A stretch of DNA of 64,000 bases from Vibrio sinensis (GCF_003605645.1 NZ_QVMU01000002.1:62001-126000), one strand, 5' to 3'; positions 53,948 to 64,000 are shown, counted from the first letter of the stretch. Numbers and translations: made by a program. Notes: generated by a model from the letters alone, not told the origin.

Positions 53948-55072
53948 TTAAACTGCTTTCACATCAATCGTGTCACCTTTTGACGCTTTTAGCATTGCGG
54001 TACGCTTAGTTCTATCAATTACGTCACCAACAAGTTGCCCACAAGCAGCATCGATATCATCGCCACGAGTCTTACGAACCGTTACTGTATGATCGTACTT
54101 CATCAAGGTTTTTTGGAATCGATCAATACGCGAATTACTTGGTTTTTTGTACGGTGAACCCGGGTATGGGTTAAACGGAATTAAGTTAAACTTACACGGT
54201 GTGTCTTTCATCAGAATCGCTAATTCTTCAGCATGTTCTGTACCATCATTTACATGATCTAGCAGTACGTATTCAACGGTTACTTTGCCACGGTTCGCGT
54301 TCGATTTCTCGATATAGCGACGAACCCCAGCTAAGAAATCTTGGATATTCCAACGATCGTTAATTGGCATGATTTGGCTGCGCAATTCATCGTTTGGCGC
54401 ATGCAAAGAGATTGCCAATGCGACATCAATGTTGCCTGTCATCTGATCAAGACCAGAAACAACACCAGATGTTGAAACCGTCACACGACGCTTAGATAGA
54501 CCAAAACCTAAGTCATCTAGCATGATCTCTAAGGCTGGTAACAGGTTTTTCATGTTCAGTAGCGGCTCACCCATGCCCATCATCACTACGTTAGTGATTG
54601 GACGGCGACCGGTTTCTTTTTCCAAACCGACTTCACGTGCTGCACGCCAAACTTGACCGATGATCTCTGACACTTTCAAGTTGCGGTTGAAACCTTGTTG
54701 CGCTGTCGAACAGAATTTACATTCTAATGCACAACCTACCTGAGAAGAAACGCACAAGGTCGCACGGTCATCTTCAGGGATATAAACCGTTTCAACGTCT
54801 TGATCACCAACACGCATTGCCCATTTGATGGTGCCATCAGAAGAGTGTTGAGCTGCCGATACAATCGGTGCTTTAATTTCGCAACGATCTAACAATTTTG
54901 CGCGAAGCACTTTGTTAATGTTGGTCATATTTTCGAAGTTATCAACACCGAAATGGTAGATCCACTTCATTACTTGATCCGCGCGGAATGCCTTTTCTCC
55001 TAGTTCTTCAGCGAAGAACTCACGCATACCTTTGCGATCAAAGTCGAGTAGATTGATTTTTTCAGTGCTCAT
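53948..55072 (-). CDS. rlmN: Dual-specificity RNA methyltransferase RlmN
   Basis: Radical SAM enzyme that adds a C2 methyl to adenosine 2503 of 23S rRNA and adenosine 37 of some tRNAs. The 374-residue protein has the Fe-S cysteines Cys114, Cys118 and Cys121 in GCALECKFC, and the catalytic Cys region near the C-terminus ([13 protein letters not shown]). The ATG at 55072 has GAGAGG upstream; the longer frame to 55096 was rejected. In E. coli rlmN directly precedes rodZ; here a terminator intervenes. Confidence 0.97.
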   Translation of the reverse strand: MSTEKINLLDFDRKGMREFFAEELGEKAFRADQVMKWIYHFGVDNFENMTNINKVLRAKLLDRCEIKAPIVSAAQHSSDGTIKWAMRVGDQDVETVYIPEDDRATLCVSSQVGCALECKFCSTAQQGFNRNLKVSEIIGQVWRAAREVGLEKETGRRPITNVVMMGMGEPLLNMKNLLPALEIMLDDLGFGLSKRRVTVSTSGVVSGLDQMTGNIDVALAISLHAPNDELRSQIMPINDRWNIQDFLAGVRRYIEKSNANRGKVTVEYVLLDHVNDGTEHAEELAILMKDTPCKFNLIPFNPYPGSPYKKPSNSRIDRFQKTLMKYDHTVTVRKTRGDDIDAACGQLVGDVIDRTKRTAMLKASKGDTIDVKAV

Positions 55073-55245
55073 GTGGCCTCTCAAAAGACGGAACATTAAT
55101 TAAGGGCGCGAATTGTACAGCCTTTACGCAGCTTCAACAAGAGTCTCAAAACCCTGATTTTGCTAAGGCATTAAATTAGCGATGGTTAAATATCAAACAA
55201 TCCACCAGCCCTTACAAAACATAGGGCTGATGGTTATAATTTCGA

Positions 55246-55674
55246 TTAAGCAGTCAGTTGCTTAATTTGTTCGACAATCGCTTTTAGGCCATTGCCGCGA
55301 GAAGGGCTTAGGTGAGCAATCAAACCTAATTGATTGAAGTAGTCATCAATGTCGAATGCTTGAATCTGTTCGCTGGTTTTCCCATCGTATGCCGCCATCA
55401 CTAACGCAATTAAACCACGTACGATACGAGCATCAGAATCGGCGCAGAAGAACCACACCCCCTCTTTTTGCTCGCTAACCAACCATACCAAACTCTCACA
55501 TCCTGATACTGTGACCAGTTCCGATTTTAGCTCATCTGGCATAATAGGTAATTTCTTACCCCATTGAATAACCTGACGGTACTTATCTTCCCAGCCACGA
55601 AATGCTTGCATCGTCGCAATCATGTCGCTAGTAGTGATCTCTTGCCCAAAAGGACTTTGTGGAAACGCCGACAT
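55246..55674 (-). CDS. csdE: SufE-like sulfur acceptor CsdE
   Basis: Sulfur-acceptor protein that takes persulfide sulfur from a cysteine desulfurase. The 142-residue protein has the sulfur-accepting Cys59 in VSGCESLVW and the family segments YRQVIQWGKKLP and SDARIVRGLIALVMAAYDGKT. CsdE is preferred over SufE because it sits next to the CsdL/TcdA gene with a 9-nt gap; no SUF genes are near. The usual partner csdA is not in the window. A small stem-loop at about 55202-55232 lies past its stop. Confidence 0.9.
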   Translation of the reverse strand: MSAFPQSPFGQEITTSDMIATMQAFRGWEDKYRQVIQWGKKLPIMPDELKSELVTVSGCESLVWLVSEQKEGVWFFCADSDARIVRGLIALVMAAYDGKTSEQIQAFDIDDYFNQLGLIAHLSPSRGNGLKAIVEQIKQLTA

Positions 55675-55683
55675 GTGAAATTC

Positions 55684-56493
55684 CTACTTACGGTGTTTTT
55701 GAATGATTTTTTCAACGATACGTGCAACAGCGACAAAACCAAATGTTGCCGTCACGACGGTTGCTGCGCCAAAACCGCTCGCACAATCCATTCGCTTAGG
55801 CCCCTCAGCCGTTGATTTAACCGCACACACCGAGCCATCGGCTTGAGGATATTTCAATTGTTCCGTTGAAAAGACACAATCGATACCAAACTTACGCTGT
55901 GGGTTTTTCGGAAAATTATGATGACGACGTAACGTGTCTTTAATTTTCTTTGCTAGAGGATCTTGGATCGTTTTGGTTAAGTCCGCCACTTGGATTTGGG
56001 TTGGATCAACCTGACCACCCGCACCGCCTGTCGTAATGACTTTTATTTTATTGCTACGACAATAAGCCAATAGTGCTGCTTTTGCTTTCACACTATCAAT
56101 CGCATCTAACACATAATCGTAATCTTTTGATAGGTATTCGTGTTGATTATCTGGCGTAATAAAGTCATCAATCAAATTAACCTTACATTCAGGGTTAATT
56201 AACTTAACGCGTTCCGCCATCACTTCAATTTTGCTTTTACCTACGGTACCTGTCATGGCGTGAATTTGACGGTTAATATTCGTCACACACACATCATCCA
56301 TGTCGATCAGCGTAAGCTCACCCACACCCGTTCGAGCCAATGCTTCAACCGCCCATGAACCTACACCACCAATGCCAATAACGCACACATGCGCTGCACG
56401 CAAAATATCAACTTCGCTATTGCCGTATAAGCGGCGAGTGCCACCAAAACGTTGGTTATAATTATCTGATGCTGGTGTATCTAATTCACGCAT
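55684..56493 (-). CDS. tcdA: tRNA threonylcarbamoyladenosine dehydratase TcdA (CsdL)
   Basis: E1-like enzyme that cyclises t6A to ct6A at tRNA position 37 using ATP. The 269-residue protein has the nucleotide-binding GIGGVGSWAVEALARTGVGELTLIDMDDVCVTNINRQ (E1-like Rossmann fold), an aspartate in DYVLDAIDSVKAKAALL, and a C-terminal membrane-like helix (ATVVTATFGFVAVARIVEKII) that is typical for YgdL. The upstream half reads RFGGTRRLYG as in E. coli. CsdE may help supply its sulfur or modulate it; that link is inference from adjacency. Confidence 0.94.
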   Translation of the reverse strand: MRELDTPASDNYNQRFGGTRRLYGNSEVDILRAAHVCVIGIGGVGSWAVEALARTGVGELTLIDMDDVCVTNINRQIHAMTGTVGKSKIEVMAERVKLINPECKVNLIDDFITPDNQHEYLSKDYDYVLDAIDSVKAKAALLAYCRSNKIKVITTGGAGGQVDPTQIQVADLTKTIQDPLAKKIKDTLRRHHNFPKNPQRKFGIDCVFSTEQLKYPQADGSVCAVKSTAEGPKRMDCASGFGAATVVTATFGFVAVARIVEKIIQKHRK

Positions 56494-56516
56494 AACTCAA
56501 AACCCGTAAATCGGTA

Positions 56517-56549
56517 GAAAAACAAAGAGTGCGATTTATACGCACTCTT
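56517..56549 (-). terminator. Terminator of mltA
   Basis: Stem AAGAGTGCG (56525-56533) / CGCACTCTT (56541-56549) with a 7-nt loop; on the minus strand followed by TGTTTTT. It lies between mltA and tcdA. Confidence 0.75.
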
Positions 56550-56593
56550 CATTAAAAAGTCTAGACTCGCTCGAACGCGAAACGTATTCGCTG

Positions 56594-57694
56594 TTATAGC
56601 TTTTCTGGTGGTCTAGCCCAAGGAGATTGGGTCGTAGAATTCTCCAAGCCTAACTTCCATACTCGACCAAAGTGCTTGTAGTGACCAGCCTCTAGGCCAG
56701 CTCTTGGCCCCATGCCATGATACAAGTCTAAGTGGTTTTGTTTTACGGCACCACCTGTGTCCAACACGACCAATAGGCGTAATTGATGCGCACCACTCCA
56801 ACTACCATCTGCATTCAGCAAAGGGACTTCCGCCAGAATCGGCGTTCCCATAGGAAAAATAGAGCGATCACCCGCTACTGAAGCCATAGCTAACAGAGGA
56901 ATACCCGCCGATCCGGTAACGGGAGCGTCTTGTCTAGGAGCAAAGAAGACGTAAGATGGGTTTTGTTCTAACACATCACGAACAGTCGCTTCGTCATTGG
57001 CCAATACCCAATCTTTAATCGCTTTCATCGACATTTTTTCACGGGTGACTTCACCGCGCTCAATCAAAACCTTGCCGATGCTCACGTAAGCTTTGTTATT
57101 TTTACCACCGTAAGCGAAATACTCTAGTGAATCATCATCTTCAAAATGAACAAAGCCACTACCTTGCACTTCCATCAAAAACGGGTCGATCATATTCATT
57201 GCATAGCCAAGTTCCAAGCCTTTGCCATTTAAAGCACCTGAATAAATCTCCGCTCGTGTTGGGCAATTGCTATCACAATCTGGTTTAGCGTAAACCGGGT
57301 ATTTGAAAGTTTCATTTGCTTGATGACGCAGTTCGATCACTGGTGAAAAATATCCAGTGAAAAGCACGTTACCTTGCTTATCACCACCACCAAGCTGCGC
57401 AGTTTGAATACCAAACTGTGATAAATCTGCTGGGTCACCGCTTTGTAAAACCCACTCGTTCAATTTTTCGTAAAGGGGTTGGTAGGTCTTAGCCATCGAT
57501 GGCGAGTTTGCGATCACTTGCTCGGTTTGTTTGTGAAACTCAGTAAAATCTCTTGGTTTATCCGATGTCACCACATTGACTTCATTCAATGTCGCTGGAA
57601 ATTCACCATCAAGGTACTGCTGAGCTCGCTCAGTCGGTTGTGCACAGCCAAATAAAATAGAAGCGGCTGCTAAAGGCAGGTATTTTTTAATCAC
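56594..57694 (-). CDS. mltA: Membrane-bound lytic transglycosylase A
   Basis: Outer-membrane lipoprotein that cleaves peptidoglycan strands to 1,6-anhydro products. From the GTG at 57694 the product is 366 residues, close to E. coli MltA, with lipobox LFGC (Cys17). The MltA domain includes LFTGYFSPVIELR and MNMIDPFLMEVQGSG, and the C-terminal 3D domain VVLDTGGAVKQNHLDLYHG carries the catalytic Asp. The GTG was preferred because GAGAGGA lies about 8 nt upstream and puts the signal peptide at the N-terminus; an ATG at 57727 or 57751 would extend it. It is in a leftward series with the DUF2850-like gene. Confidence 0.94.
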   Translation of the reverse strand: MIKKYLPLAAASILFGCAQPTERAQQYLDGEFPATLNEVNVVTSDKPRDFTEFHKQTEQVIANSPSMAKTYQPLYEKLNEWVLQSGDPADLSQFGIQTAQLGGGDKQGNVLFTGYFSPVIELRHQANETFKYPVYAKPDCDSNCPTRAEIYSGALNGKGLELGYAMNMIDPFLMEVQGSGFVHFEDDDSLEYFAYGGKNNKAYVSIGKVLIERGEVTREKMSMKAIKDWVLANDEATVRDVLEQNPSYVFFAPRQDAPVTGSAGIPLLAMASVAGDRSIFPMGTPILAEVPLLNADGSWSGAHQLRLLVVLDTGGAVKQNHLDLYHGMGPRAGLEAGHYKHFGRVWKLGLENSTTQSPWARPPEKL

Positions 57695-57762
57695 TAATAG
57701 AGTCCTCTCACGCAATGGAGTGAGCATGACAAACTCAACGATATTGCGCAATAAAAGAGACG

Positions 57763-58203
57763 TTAACGGATGTTATTTTGAAACTTTTCTGACATTTGAA
57801 AGACGGGTTGGTAACCGGATGACAGTAACATCTTCATTTCGGTTAGATCTTTATTGAGAAATTTAAAACGGCGTAACGTGTCCCCATGTTGGTATTCCAA
57901 ATATTTACCATCAAAATAAAAATTGGTATCGATAACCCCACCTTCAAAAACAACTCCATCTTGGGTAAAAATAAGCTGCTCTGCGGCGTAAGGAGCCACA
58001 TCTTTTTCTTGCCACACGCCATAAACTTCTGAATCTGGATGTTGGTTTTCTTGATACGTTTTAGCCAAAAGCGTGGTTACTTTTAACATGCCAACGAATA
58101 GCACGATGATAATCAGCCACATAAAAATCTCTTTGATGCTCAATTTATTCCGCGATCTAAAACGGGAGCGAGGCTTTGTCTGACTATTTACTTTTGAAAC
58201 CAT
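57763..58203 (-). CDS. DUF2850-like membrane-anchored protein
   Basis: A 146-residue protein with a very basic N-terminus (PRSRFRSRNK), one membrane helix (about residues 25-47) and a small periplasmic domain. The domain segment YGVWQEKDVAPYAAEQLIFTQ and IDTNFYFDGKYLEY resemble the DUF2850 family found in vibrios; I recall it only by pattern. No enzymatic motif is seen. Function unknown. It is divergent from argA and upstream of mltA by about 70 bp. Confidence 0.78.
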   Translation of the reverse strand: MVSKVNSQTKPRSRFRSRNKLSIKEIFMWLIIIVLFVGMLKVTTLLAKTYQENQHPDSEVYGVWQEKDVAPYAAEQLIFTQDGVVFEGGVIDTNFYFDGKYLEYQHGDTLRRFKFLNKDLTEMKMLLSSGYQPVFQMSEKFQNNIR

Positions 58204-58368
58204 TAAAAAAATCTTACCTAGAACAGAGGCTGATGATACACCCCGCTTCTATACCATTTAGCCAATAGCCCGACAATGTTCTCTTTCAGGATCTTGATGT
58301 TGTTTCCAAAAAAACACTTGCCCAATAAAGAATAAAATTGCAATATTTAAACATATAAATTCACTTAC

Positions 58369-59721
58369 ATGGATGTTGCTGTGAAAATACGTAGTACTGC
58401 TCTCGTCAAAGGTTTTAGGCAATCTGCCCCCTATGTTAATGCACACCGAGGTAGCACCATGGTTGTGATGCTAGGTGGTGAAGCTGTTGCTGATAGCAAT
58501 TTTACCAACATCATTAGCGATCTCGCGCTCTTACATAGCTTAGGGGTAAAGATCGTTTTAGTGCATGGCGCTCGGCCACAAATTAATACTATTGTGGAAC
58601 AAAACCAGCACTCAACGGCATACCATAAAGGCATTCGGGTTACTGATGAACGAACGCTTAGCTTAGTTATGCAAGCGGCTGGGCAACTTCAACTTGCTAT
58701 TACAGCACAGCTTTCGATGAGTTTGAGAAATACACCAATGGCAGGCACTCAATTGAATGTAGTGAGCGGTAACTTTGTCATTTCTCAACCCCTAGGCGTC
58801 GATGATGGCGTTGATTACTGTCATAGCGGAAAAATACGTCGTATTGATATCGAGGGAATAAATCGTTCCCTTGATCAAGGTTCGATTGTGCTGTTGGGAC
58901 CTATCGCGAGCTCAGTAACCGGAGAGTCGTTTAACCTACTTTCAGAAGAAGTCGCCACTCAAGTCGCGATTCGCTTGAAAGCTGACAAATTAATCGGATT
59001 TTGTAGCGAGCAGGGCATCATCAATCCCTCTGGAAATGTCATTGCTGAATTAGTCCCTAAAGAAGCGGAAGATATTCTACAAAAACTCGAGCTTGATAAC
59101 GATCTCGCCAGTGATAATGCCTCAGGAAGCCTGCGATTCTTACGCGCAGCGATTACTGCGTGTCGAGCTGGTGTTCCACGTAGCCACTTGGTTAGCTACA
59201 AGGTCGATGGCGCATTAATCCAAGAACTATTTTCTCTTGATGGTATTGGTACTCAAGTCGTACGAGCGATTTCCGAACAAGTTAGAAATGCAAAAATTGA
59301 TGACATCGGCGGTATTCTTGAACTGATCCGTCCTTTAGAAGAACAGGGCGTTTTAGTTCGTCGTTCAAGAGAACAGCTTGAACAAGAAATCCATCAATTC
59401 ACTATTATTGAAAAAGATAACCTGATCATCGGCTGCGCTGCGCTCTACCCCTACCTTGAAGAAAGAATGGCTGAGATGGCCTGTGTTGCGATTCACCCAG
59501 AGTACCGAGATGGTAACCGTGGATTACAACTGCTTAACTATATGAAAGCGGAATCAAGAGCTCGCAGTATTGATCAGATATTCGTTCTAACAACACATAG
59601 CTTGCACTGGTTCCGTGAGCACGGGTTCCATGAAGTCGATGTCGACTCTCTACCCTCACACAAACAAAATCTATACAACTATCAAAGGAATTCAAAAATT
59701 TTAGCTGTGAGTTGTCGGTAA
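58369..59721 (+). CDS. argA: N-acetylglutamate synthase
   Basis: First step of arginine synthesis, acetylating glutamate with acetyl-CoA. The 450-residue protein has an amino acid kinase-like domain ([49 protein letters not shown]), which senses arginine, and a C-terminal GNAT acetyltransferase domain ([39 protein letters not shown]). Start is uncertain between ATG 58369 and GTG 58381. ArgR control is expected but I found no convincing ARG box. It ends in a strong terminator. Confidence 0.97.
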   Translation: MDVAVKIRSTALVKGFRQSAPYVNAHRGSTMVVMLGGEAVADSNFTNIISDLALLHSLGVKIVLVHGARPQINTIVEQNQHSTAYHKGIRVTDERTLSLVMQAAGQLQLAITAQLSMSLRNTPMAGTQLNVVSGNFVISQPLGVDDGVDYCHSGKIRRIDIEGINRSLDQGSIVLLGPIASSVTGESFNLLSEEVATQVAIRLKADKLIGFCSEQGIINPSGNVIAELVPKEAEDILQKLELDNDLASDNASGSLRFLRAAITACRAGVPRSHLVSYKVDGALIQELFSLDGIGTQVVRAISEQVRNAKIDDIGGILELIRPLEEQGVLVRRSREQLEQEIHQFTIIEKDNLIIGCAALYPYLEERMAEMACVAIHPEYRDGNRGLQLLNYMKAESRARSIDQIFVLTTHSLHWFREHGFHEVDVDSLPSHKQNLYNYQRNSKILAVSCR

Positions 59722-59760
59722 ACTAGGGTTGACCAAAACGAATTATCAAATATTTAAAGC

Positions 59761-59792
59761 AAAAACAAAGTCTCAAAAGTGAGACTTTGTTT
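59761..59792 (+). terminator. Terminator of argA
   Basis: Stem AAACAAAGTCTCA / TGAGACTTTGTTT with an AAAG loop, 42 nt after the argA stop. Confidence 0.88.
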
Positions 59793-59952
59793 CATTAATT
59801 TACACCAAATACTCGCTTTATTTCATAAAACTTTTTGGTTAATATTTGCGCGCTCCAATTAAAATGGAGGAATGGATTCAGTCACTATTTAGCTTAACTG
59901 CGGTATTTGTTTGGCTAAACAGCAAGGATTGCTTTACGTCGTTATCAACGTC

Positions 59953-60150
59953 ATGAAGAGCAAAATACCTATGAAAACCATTATATGTAATTCACTACAA
60001 AGCTTTTGGGACATGGCTGACAATGAACTCTTAATCGGCTTAAATGTTCATTGTGTATTCCCTGTAACAGATAGCCTAAAAGACTTTATCCTCAATTACA
60101 GCACTCGATACCAAATCCGCGATATTACTTTTTCCGACGCCTTTAACTGA
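59953..60150 (+). CDS. Small hypothetical protein
   Basis: A reading frame of 65 codons from the ATG at 59953 (a second ATG at 59971 could be the start; a TTG at 59911 is also in frame). The peptide MKSKIPMKTIICNSLQSFWD continues with a VFPVTDSLKDFILNYSTRYQI segment and has no membrane or motif. I do not recognise it. It lies between argA and convergent recD with no clear ribosome binding site. Its composition looks protein-like rather than random, but a spurious frame is possible. Confidence 0.45.
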   Translation: MKSKIPMKTIICNSLQSFWDMADNELLIGLNVHCVFPVTDSLKDFILNYSTRYQIRDITFSDAFN

Positions 60151-60220
60151 TTATCACGGTTACTCAAATAGTTATCTCTCTCCACCAAGGATGGTGAGAA
60201 TTCTCTACTACCCTACCCTG

Positions 60221-62380
60221 TTACGACATTAACTTACTGATCAAGCCACTCGCCCTTTCAGTCTTTACCTTAATACCACGGTTAACAACGCGATCTTCCA
60301 TATACAAAGCTAAGCGTTTTTTAGCACGAGTAATACCCGTATAAATAAGCTCACGGGTTAAAATCGGGCTGTATTCAGGGGGTAAAATCATCAAGGTAAA
60401 ATCAAATTCACTCCCCTGAGACTTATGGATGGTCATAGCGAATGCAGTCTCATGCTCTGGGACTCGGCTTGGTAAAACTGACTTAACACTGCCATCGGGT
60501 AATTCAAAGAAAACCTTTAAACGAGTTTCGTCTCCCTCTCCATCAAGCATACATAAGCCAATATCACCATTATACAAACCCAAGCCGTGATCATTTCGCG
60601 TCACCATCACGGGACGTCCGTGATACCAAAGCTCATCTTGAGTTTGAATCAATTTACGAGCCGCTAAAGCGCGTTCAATACGAACATTCAAACCTGCGAC
60701 ACCAAAGTCACCCTCACGAACCGCACACAATAAACGACAGCGGTTAAACAGATCGAGCGCCGCTTTCGCTTGCTGCGCTGAAGTTTCGGTTTGTTCTGTA
60801 TTAGGGTCTAGCTCTCGACGACGCATGCGCTGCAAATAAGGCGAGTATTCCGAGACTAAGGTTTGAATCATCTGATTATAATTGTGGCTATCAATCGCAA
60901 ATTTAGCGATATCAGAGAACCCTTTATCCCAAACCGCAGCAACGTGAGTCACCGAACCTGCGTTAATCGCTTTCGCAAGCTGGCCGATACCAGAGCGAGC
61001 ATCAAAACGGTAGCTCTTTTGCAGCATGCAGAGGCAATCGGCTATATCACTGCTTCTGTTTGAGCTTGGCATCTTTGATGAGGCTAAGCTTTGATAACCC
61101 GTTAATTGGGCAACGGCACTTCCTTGCCCAGCACTGAAGCCATACTGATAAAACGAGCAAATATCACCTAATACGGCTCCCGCTTCTACCGAAGCCAGTT
61201 GGTCTTTATCGCCCAATAAAATCAAACGAGCATGCTTAGGCAGCGCATCGACCAATTTGTACATCATCGGCAAATCCACCATCGAAGCTTCATCTACAAC
61301 TAGAATATCAAGGTGCAGAGGATTACTTTGATTGTGTCGGAATTCAGCACTATTAGGTAACGCGCCAAGTAAACGATGAATGGTACTGGAATCGGTAGGA
61401 ATCGCATTTTTTAGCTCAGGCGAAACCGGTAATTGATCAATAGCCTTACCTATTGATTCTGTCAGACGAGCGGCGGCTTTACCCGTTGGTGCCACCAGCT
61501 TGATAGTTGGCGTACCAGAGCTGTTTTGAGCTTGTTCAATTAATGCCGCCAATAGCTTAGTCACCGTGGTGGTTTTACCTGTACCAGGTCCTCCTGAGAT
61601 AACAGCAAAACGACGAGTCAAAGCAACGGCTGCTGCCACTTTCTGCCAATTGACGCAAGCGACATCAGGAACAAGTAAATCCAACTCATTCAGTTGCTCC
61701 ATGTTAGTGAGATTGCTGATCAAAGCATTAATCGCTTGCCAATTCAGTTCAGCAGATGGGATAACATCAAGGTGATCGCACACCAGTTGCTGTATCAAAC
61801 CCGCATTTAAGCCACCGGATTGTTTCGCCTCGTTTAAAGCAGAAAATAGAAATCGATAGTTTCTAGCAAACAAGTGATTAAGCACTTCAGAGAGCATTTG
61901 GATCTCTGTAGGCTTTAAGATCATCGGTGACCCAAAGCAATGTAAACGCTCTGCCAACATAGATTCATAGTGCCAGTAACGATGCAGATAGAGGCGTTCT
62001 CCATCAAAAATCATCGGCACCGCTTCACCATGTTTTCCAACCAAGTTCGAATCGGTTAAAACTTGTTGCCAGTCGATGGCCATCAAACCTTGGTTAAGCT
62101 GAAGAGCTGCGTCACCAAAGAGTCCAACCTTAGCCGCCAAGTCTGTCGACTGCCCTTTTGAATCCCTTAACGGCAAACAAATATGTCCTTTACCCAGCTC
62201 AGCACTGACCACGCCTGCTAAAAAAGCTAACGCTTCATTGTGACTATAAGAAAGAATAAAACGAGCGAATTGATAATCCAGCTGACGAATCGACTTTTTA
62301 TCCGCTAGTGTTTTTAATAACGACAATAGCCTTGGCTGCTCCAAAGCAGCAGCGGTATTCATTGGTGTAACGTCGCTCAT
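60221..62380 (-). CDS. recD: Exodeoxyribonuclease V subunit alpha, RecD
   Basis: 5'-3' helicase subunit of RecBCD. The 719-residue protein has an N-terminal RecC-contact domain, Walker A GGPGTGKT at 263-270, Walker B DILVVDEASMVD, GDKDQLASVEAGAVLGD, and the C-terminal UvrD-like KSQGSEFDFTLMILPP with RELIYTGITRAKKRL. Its ATG overlaps the recB stop in an ATGA arrangement, so translation is coupled. It is slightly longer than the E. coli protein (608 residues), with extra sequence in the N-terminal and central parts. Confidence 0.97.
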   Translation of the reverse strand: MSDVTPMNTAAALEQPRLLSLLKTLADKKSIRQLDYQFARFILSYSHNEALAFLAGVVSAELGKGHICLPLRDSKGQSTDLAAKVGLFGDAALQLNQGLMAIDWQQVLTDSNLVGKHGEAVPMIFDGERLYLHRYWHYESMLAERLHCFGSPMILKPTEIQMLSEVLNHLFARNYRFLFSALNEAKQSGGLNAGLIQQLVCDHLDVIPSAELNWQAINALISNLTNMEQLNELDLLVPDVACVNWQKVAAAVALTRRFAVISGGPGTGKTTTVTKLLAALIEQAQNSSGTPTIKLVAPTGKAAARLTESIGKAIDQLPVSPELKNAIPTDSSTIHRLLGALPNSAEFRHNQSNPLHLDILVVDEASMVDLPMMYKLVDALPKHARLILLGDKDQLASVEAGAVLGDICSFYQYGFSAGQGSAVAQLTGYQSLASSKMPSSNRSSDIADCLCMLQKSYRFDARSGIGQLAKAINAGSVTHVAAVWDKGFSDIAKFAIDSHNYNQMIQTLVSEYSPYLQRMRRRELDPNTEQTETSAQQAKAALDLFNRCRLLCAVREGDFGVAGLNVRIERALAARKLIQTQDELWYHGRPVMVTRNDHGLGLYNGDIGLCMLDGEGDETRLKVFFELPDGSVKSVLPSRVPEHETAFAMTIHKSQGSEFDFTLMILPPEYSPILTRELIYTGITRAKKRLALYMEDRVVNRGIKVKTERASGLISKLMS

Positions 62381-64000
62381 AGATCTAGCTCCATTTGACC
62401 TGCACTACTCTCTCTAGCTTCTATAGTTTTGCCATCAATCAATTTATCCATCTCATCTAACAACTCAAATGTCGGTCTCGCCGAAAAAATACCATGCTCA
62501 CTCTCTCCATCCATACCTCGGAGGAATAGATAATAAACGCCACCGAAATGTTGATCGTAATCGTAGTGAGCGAGTCGACTACGTAAGAAACGATGCAGTG
62601 CAAGCGCATAGATTTGATATTGCAGATCGTAACGATGATCGGCCATCGCCGATTTTAATGCTTCGCCATGGTAATAGTGGACGTCATCACCTAAATGGTT
62701 CGATTTCCAGTCAAGTACGTAATATTTACCTTGATGCTCAAAAACTAAGTCAATGAAACCTTTCAGCATGCCTTGTACAGTATGGAAACCGAGATCACCG
62801 GCTTTCGCTGATAATGGGTCATGTCGCTGAGTCACACGATTCAATGCTGAAGAGGCTAAAACTTCAATCGGTAGCAGAAACTCCATTTCAACCAAACGCT
62901 GATGGGGTTGAGTTTCATTGAGACGCATCGATTTTCCATCAAGTGGTGTATCAAGAACCGTATCGATCAACTGCTGAAGAATTGGCAACCATTGCTCATC
63001 TAATTGTTCACTCTCCATCAAACGCACAATAACTTGAGTATTTTCTTCACTATTAGCGGGTTGAGTAAATTCCACCTCTTCAAATAGACTGTGTAAGAAC
63101 GTACCCGGACGTGCGCCACGAGGAAAAGTGAAGATAGAGCGTTCTGGCTCAAGCAGTTCCTCACTATCCAGATCATCTGAAGAATCAACATCCAATCGCA
63201 TGATATCCGTTAGCGCATCATTGCTGTGATGTTGGTTGCCTTGTTTTACTAATCCGGAATAACTGGTGATTCGCCAACTACGATCAATTTCTTGATTGAG
63301 CTCACTTGCGGTGAGTACTTGTGCGTCGCTTTGCTCCATTTGCAACAGATCGGTGTGCTCTTGGGGCAACCCCGTCATGAATACACAAGGTAATCCATTA
63401 ACTTGAGCCTCAATCGCTCGAGTAAGATCGCTGATACTTCCAGCTTGACCATCTTGCAGCAAATACCCCATCGCACTTTGATGAACCCCGGTCGGCTCTT
63501 TCGTTGAGCGGCCATTTCTCAGTGGTGCGGTACCAATAAAACAACCGTAAACCGCACGGGTCAAGGCAACATAAATCAAACGCAAGTCTTCCGCTAAACG
63601 CTCTTTATCCGCTTGTTCGATGGCGACATCTTGCTTGGTCAAATCGAGAATCGTAGTATCACTTTCAGCATCGTAATACTTGGCTTCACTCGCTTCACGG
63701 TAGCTCAGAACAAAGGGTAAAAAGACCAAATCATATTCCAACCCTTTGGATTTATGAATCGTGACGATTTGAACGAGGTTACGTTCTGATTCAAGGCGCT
63801 GAATTTGATCATCACTTCCACCTAACCCCTGCTGTGCATCGCTAATTGACTGAGCCAACCAACGCAGTAGACCGTGGTCACTGTCCAACTCTTGACTGGC
63901 TTGCTGAAGCAACTCGCCAATATGCATTAGGTCGGTAAGAACTCGTTCACCTAAATCTTCTTCAAGTAGTCGCTCCGCAACATGACGTTTGCTCATCACC
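62377..64000 (-). CDS. recB: Exodeoxyribonuclease V subunit beta, RecB (5' part cut by window edge)
   Basis: 3'-5' helicase and nuclease subunit of RecBCD; only the C-terminal 540 or so residues lie here, about half of the expected protein. Visible are UvrD-type motif V VTIHKSKGLEYDLVFLPF, motif VI LRLIYVALTRAVYG, and the PD-(D/E)XK nuclease in the tail: GFIDLVFEHQGKYYVLDWKSN with the D...DWK catalytic acids and lysine. A Chi-regulated exonuclease role is known for the family. recB precedes recD on the same strand with a 4-nt overlap. The frame is open to the right edge without a start. Confidence 0.97.
   Translation of the reverse strand, partial: VMSKRHVAERLLEEDLGERVLTDLMHIGELLQQASQELDSDHGLLRWLAQSISDAQQGLGGSDDQIQRLESERNLVQIVTIHKSKGLEYDLVFLPFVLSYREASEAKYYDAESDTTILDLTKQDVAIEQADKERLAEDLRLIYVALTRAVYGCFIGTAPLRNGRSTKEPTGVHQSAMGYLLQDGQAGSISDLTRAIEAQVNGLPCVFMTGLPQEHTDLLQMEQSDAQVLTASELNQEIDRSWRITSYSGLVKQGNQHHSNDALTDIMRLDVDSSDDLDSEELLEPERSIFTFPRGARPGTFLHSLFEEVEFTQPANSEENTQVIVRLMESEQLDEQWLPILQQLIDTVLDTPLDGKSMRLNETQPHQRLVEMEFLLPIEVLASSALNRVTQRHDPLSAKAGDLGFHTVQGMLKGFIDLVFEHQGKYYVLDWKSNHLGDDVHYYHGEALKSAMADHRYDLQYQIYALALHRFLRSRLAHYDYDQHFGGVYYLFLRGMDGESEHGIFSARPTFELLDEMDKLIDGKTIEARESSAGQMELDL

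Noticed and set aside
58261..58368. ArgR boxes upstream of argA
   Set aside because: Only isolated ATTCA half-sites are present; no paired 18-bp ARG box with good match.

Overview
The window reads as chromosome of a Vibrio-like gammaproteobacterium. Reasons: a tmRNA whose tag decodes as ANDENYALAA, MetJ-, PurR-, LexA- and sigma-32-type sites of gammaproteobacterial form, an ERIC-like repeat, Vibrio-typical small proteins (DUF3316- and DUF2850-like), and enterobacterial-style synteny for rlmN-rodZ-ispG-hisS-yfgM-bamB-der and guaBA-xseA. Species was not determined.

Layout. (1) 1-5.9 kb, housekeeping: grpE (cut by the left edge, sigma-32 promoter), nadK, recN with two LexA boxes, bamE, rnfH-ratA, smpB and ssrA. 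(2) 6.2-17.7 kb, accessory transport and regulation: a leftward porin / MFS / amidohydrolase / MFS / membrane-protein run, divergent from a ToxR/TcpP-like membrane transcription factor with an overlapping lipocalin-like partner, a second CadC-like membrane regulator, a DadA-like oxidase and an unknown protein. (3) 17.9-22.4 kb: tRNA-Tyr followed by a restriction-modification-like cassette, a single protein carrying both a C5-cytosine and an N6-adenine methyltransferase, converging on two nuclease-like genes (HNH and PD-(D/E)XK). (4) 22.7-39.9 kb, accessory metabolism and sensing: YbdG-type MscS channel, diguanylate cyclase, orphan TAXI binding protein, BKACE plus class III aminotransferase, a MetJ-controlled NhaC-family (MetT-like) transporter, DedA, a PhnR-like GntR regulator behind an octanucleotide repeat, MetY, LysR/DadA/AGCS and SatP. 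(5) 40.2-64 kb, housekeeping: guaA/guaB, xseA, yfgJ, an AlaX-like editing protein, der, the bamB-yfgM-hisS-ispG-rodZ run, rlmN, csdE-tcdA, mltA, argA, recD and recB (cut by the right edge).

How parts fit. The porin operon and the divergent membrane regulators form one sensing and uptake locus with an unknown ligand. DadA, AGCS and LysR look like a D-amino-acid or alanine use module. The overlapping BKACE and aminotransferase genes suggest conversion of a beta-amino acid to a beta-keto acid followed by acetyl-CoA-dependent cleavage. The most unusual systems are the co-component-type regulator pair and the fused dual-methyltransferase cassette. No integrase, transposase, CRISPR array or rRNA gene was seen.
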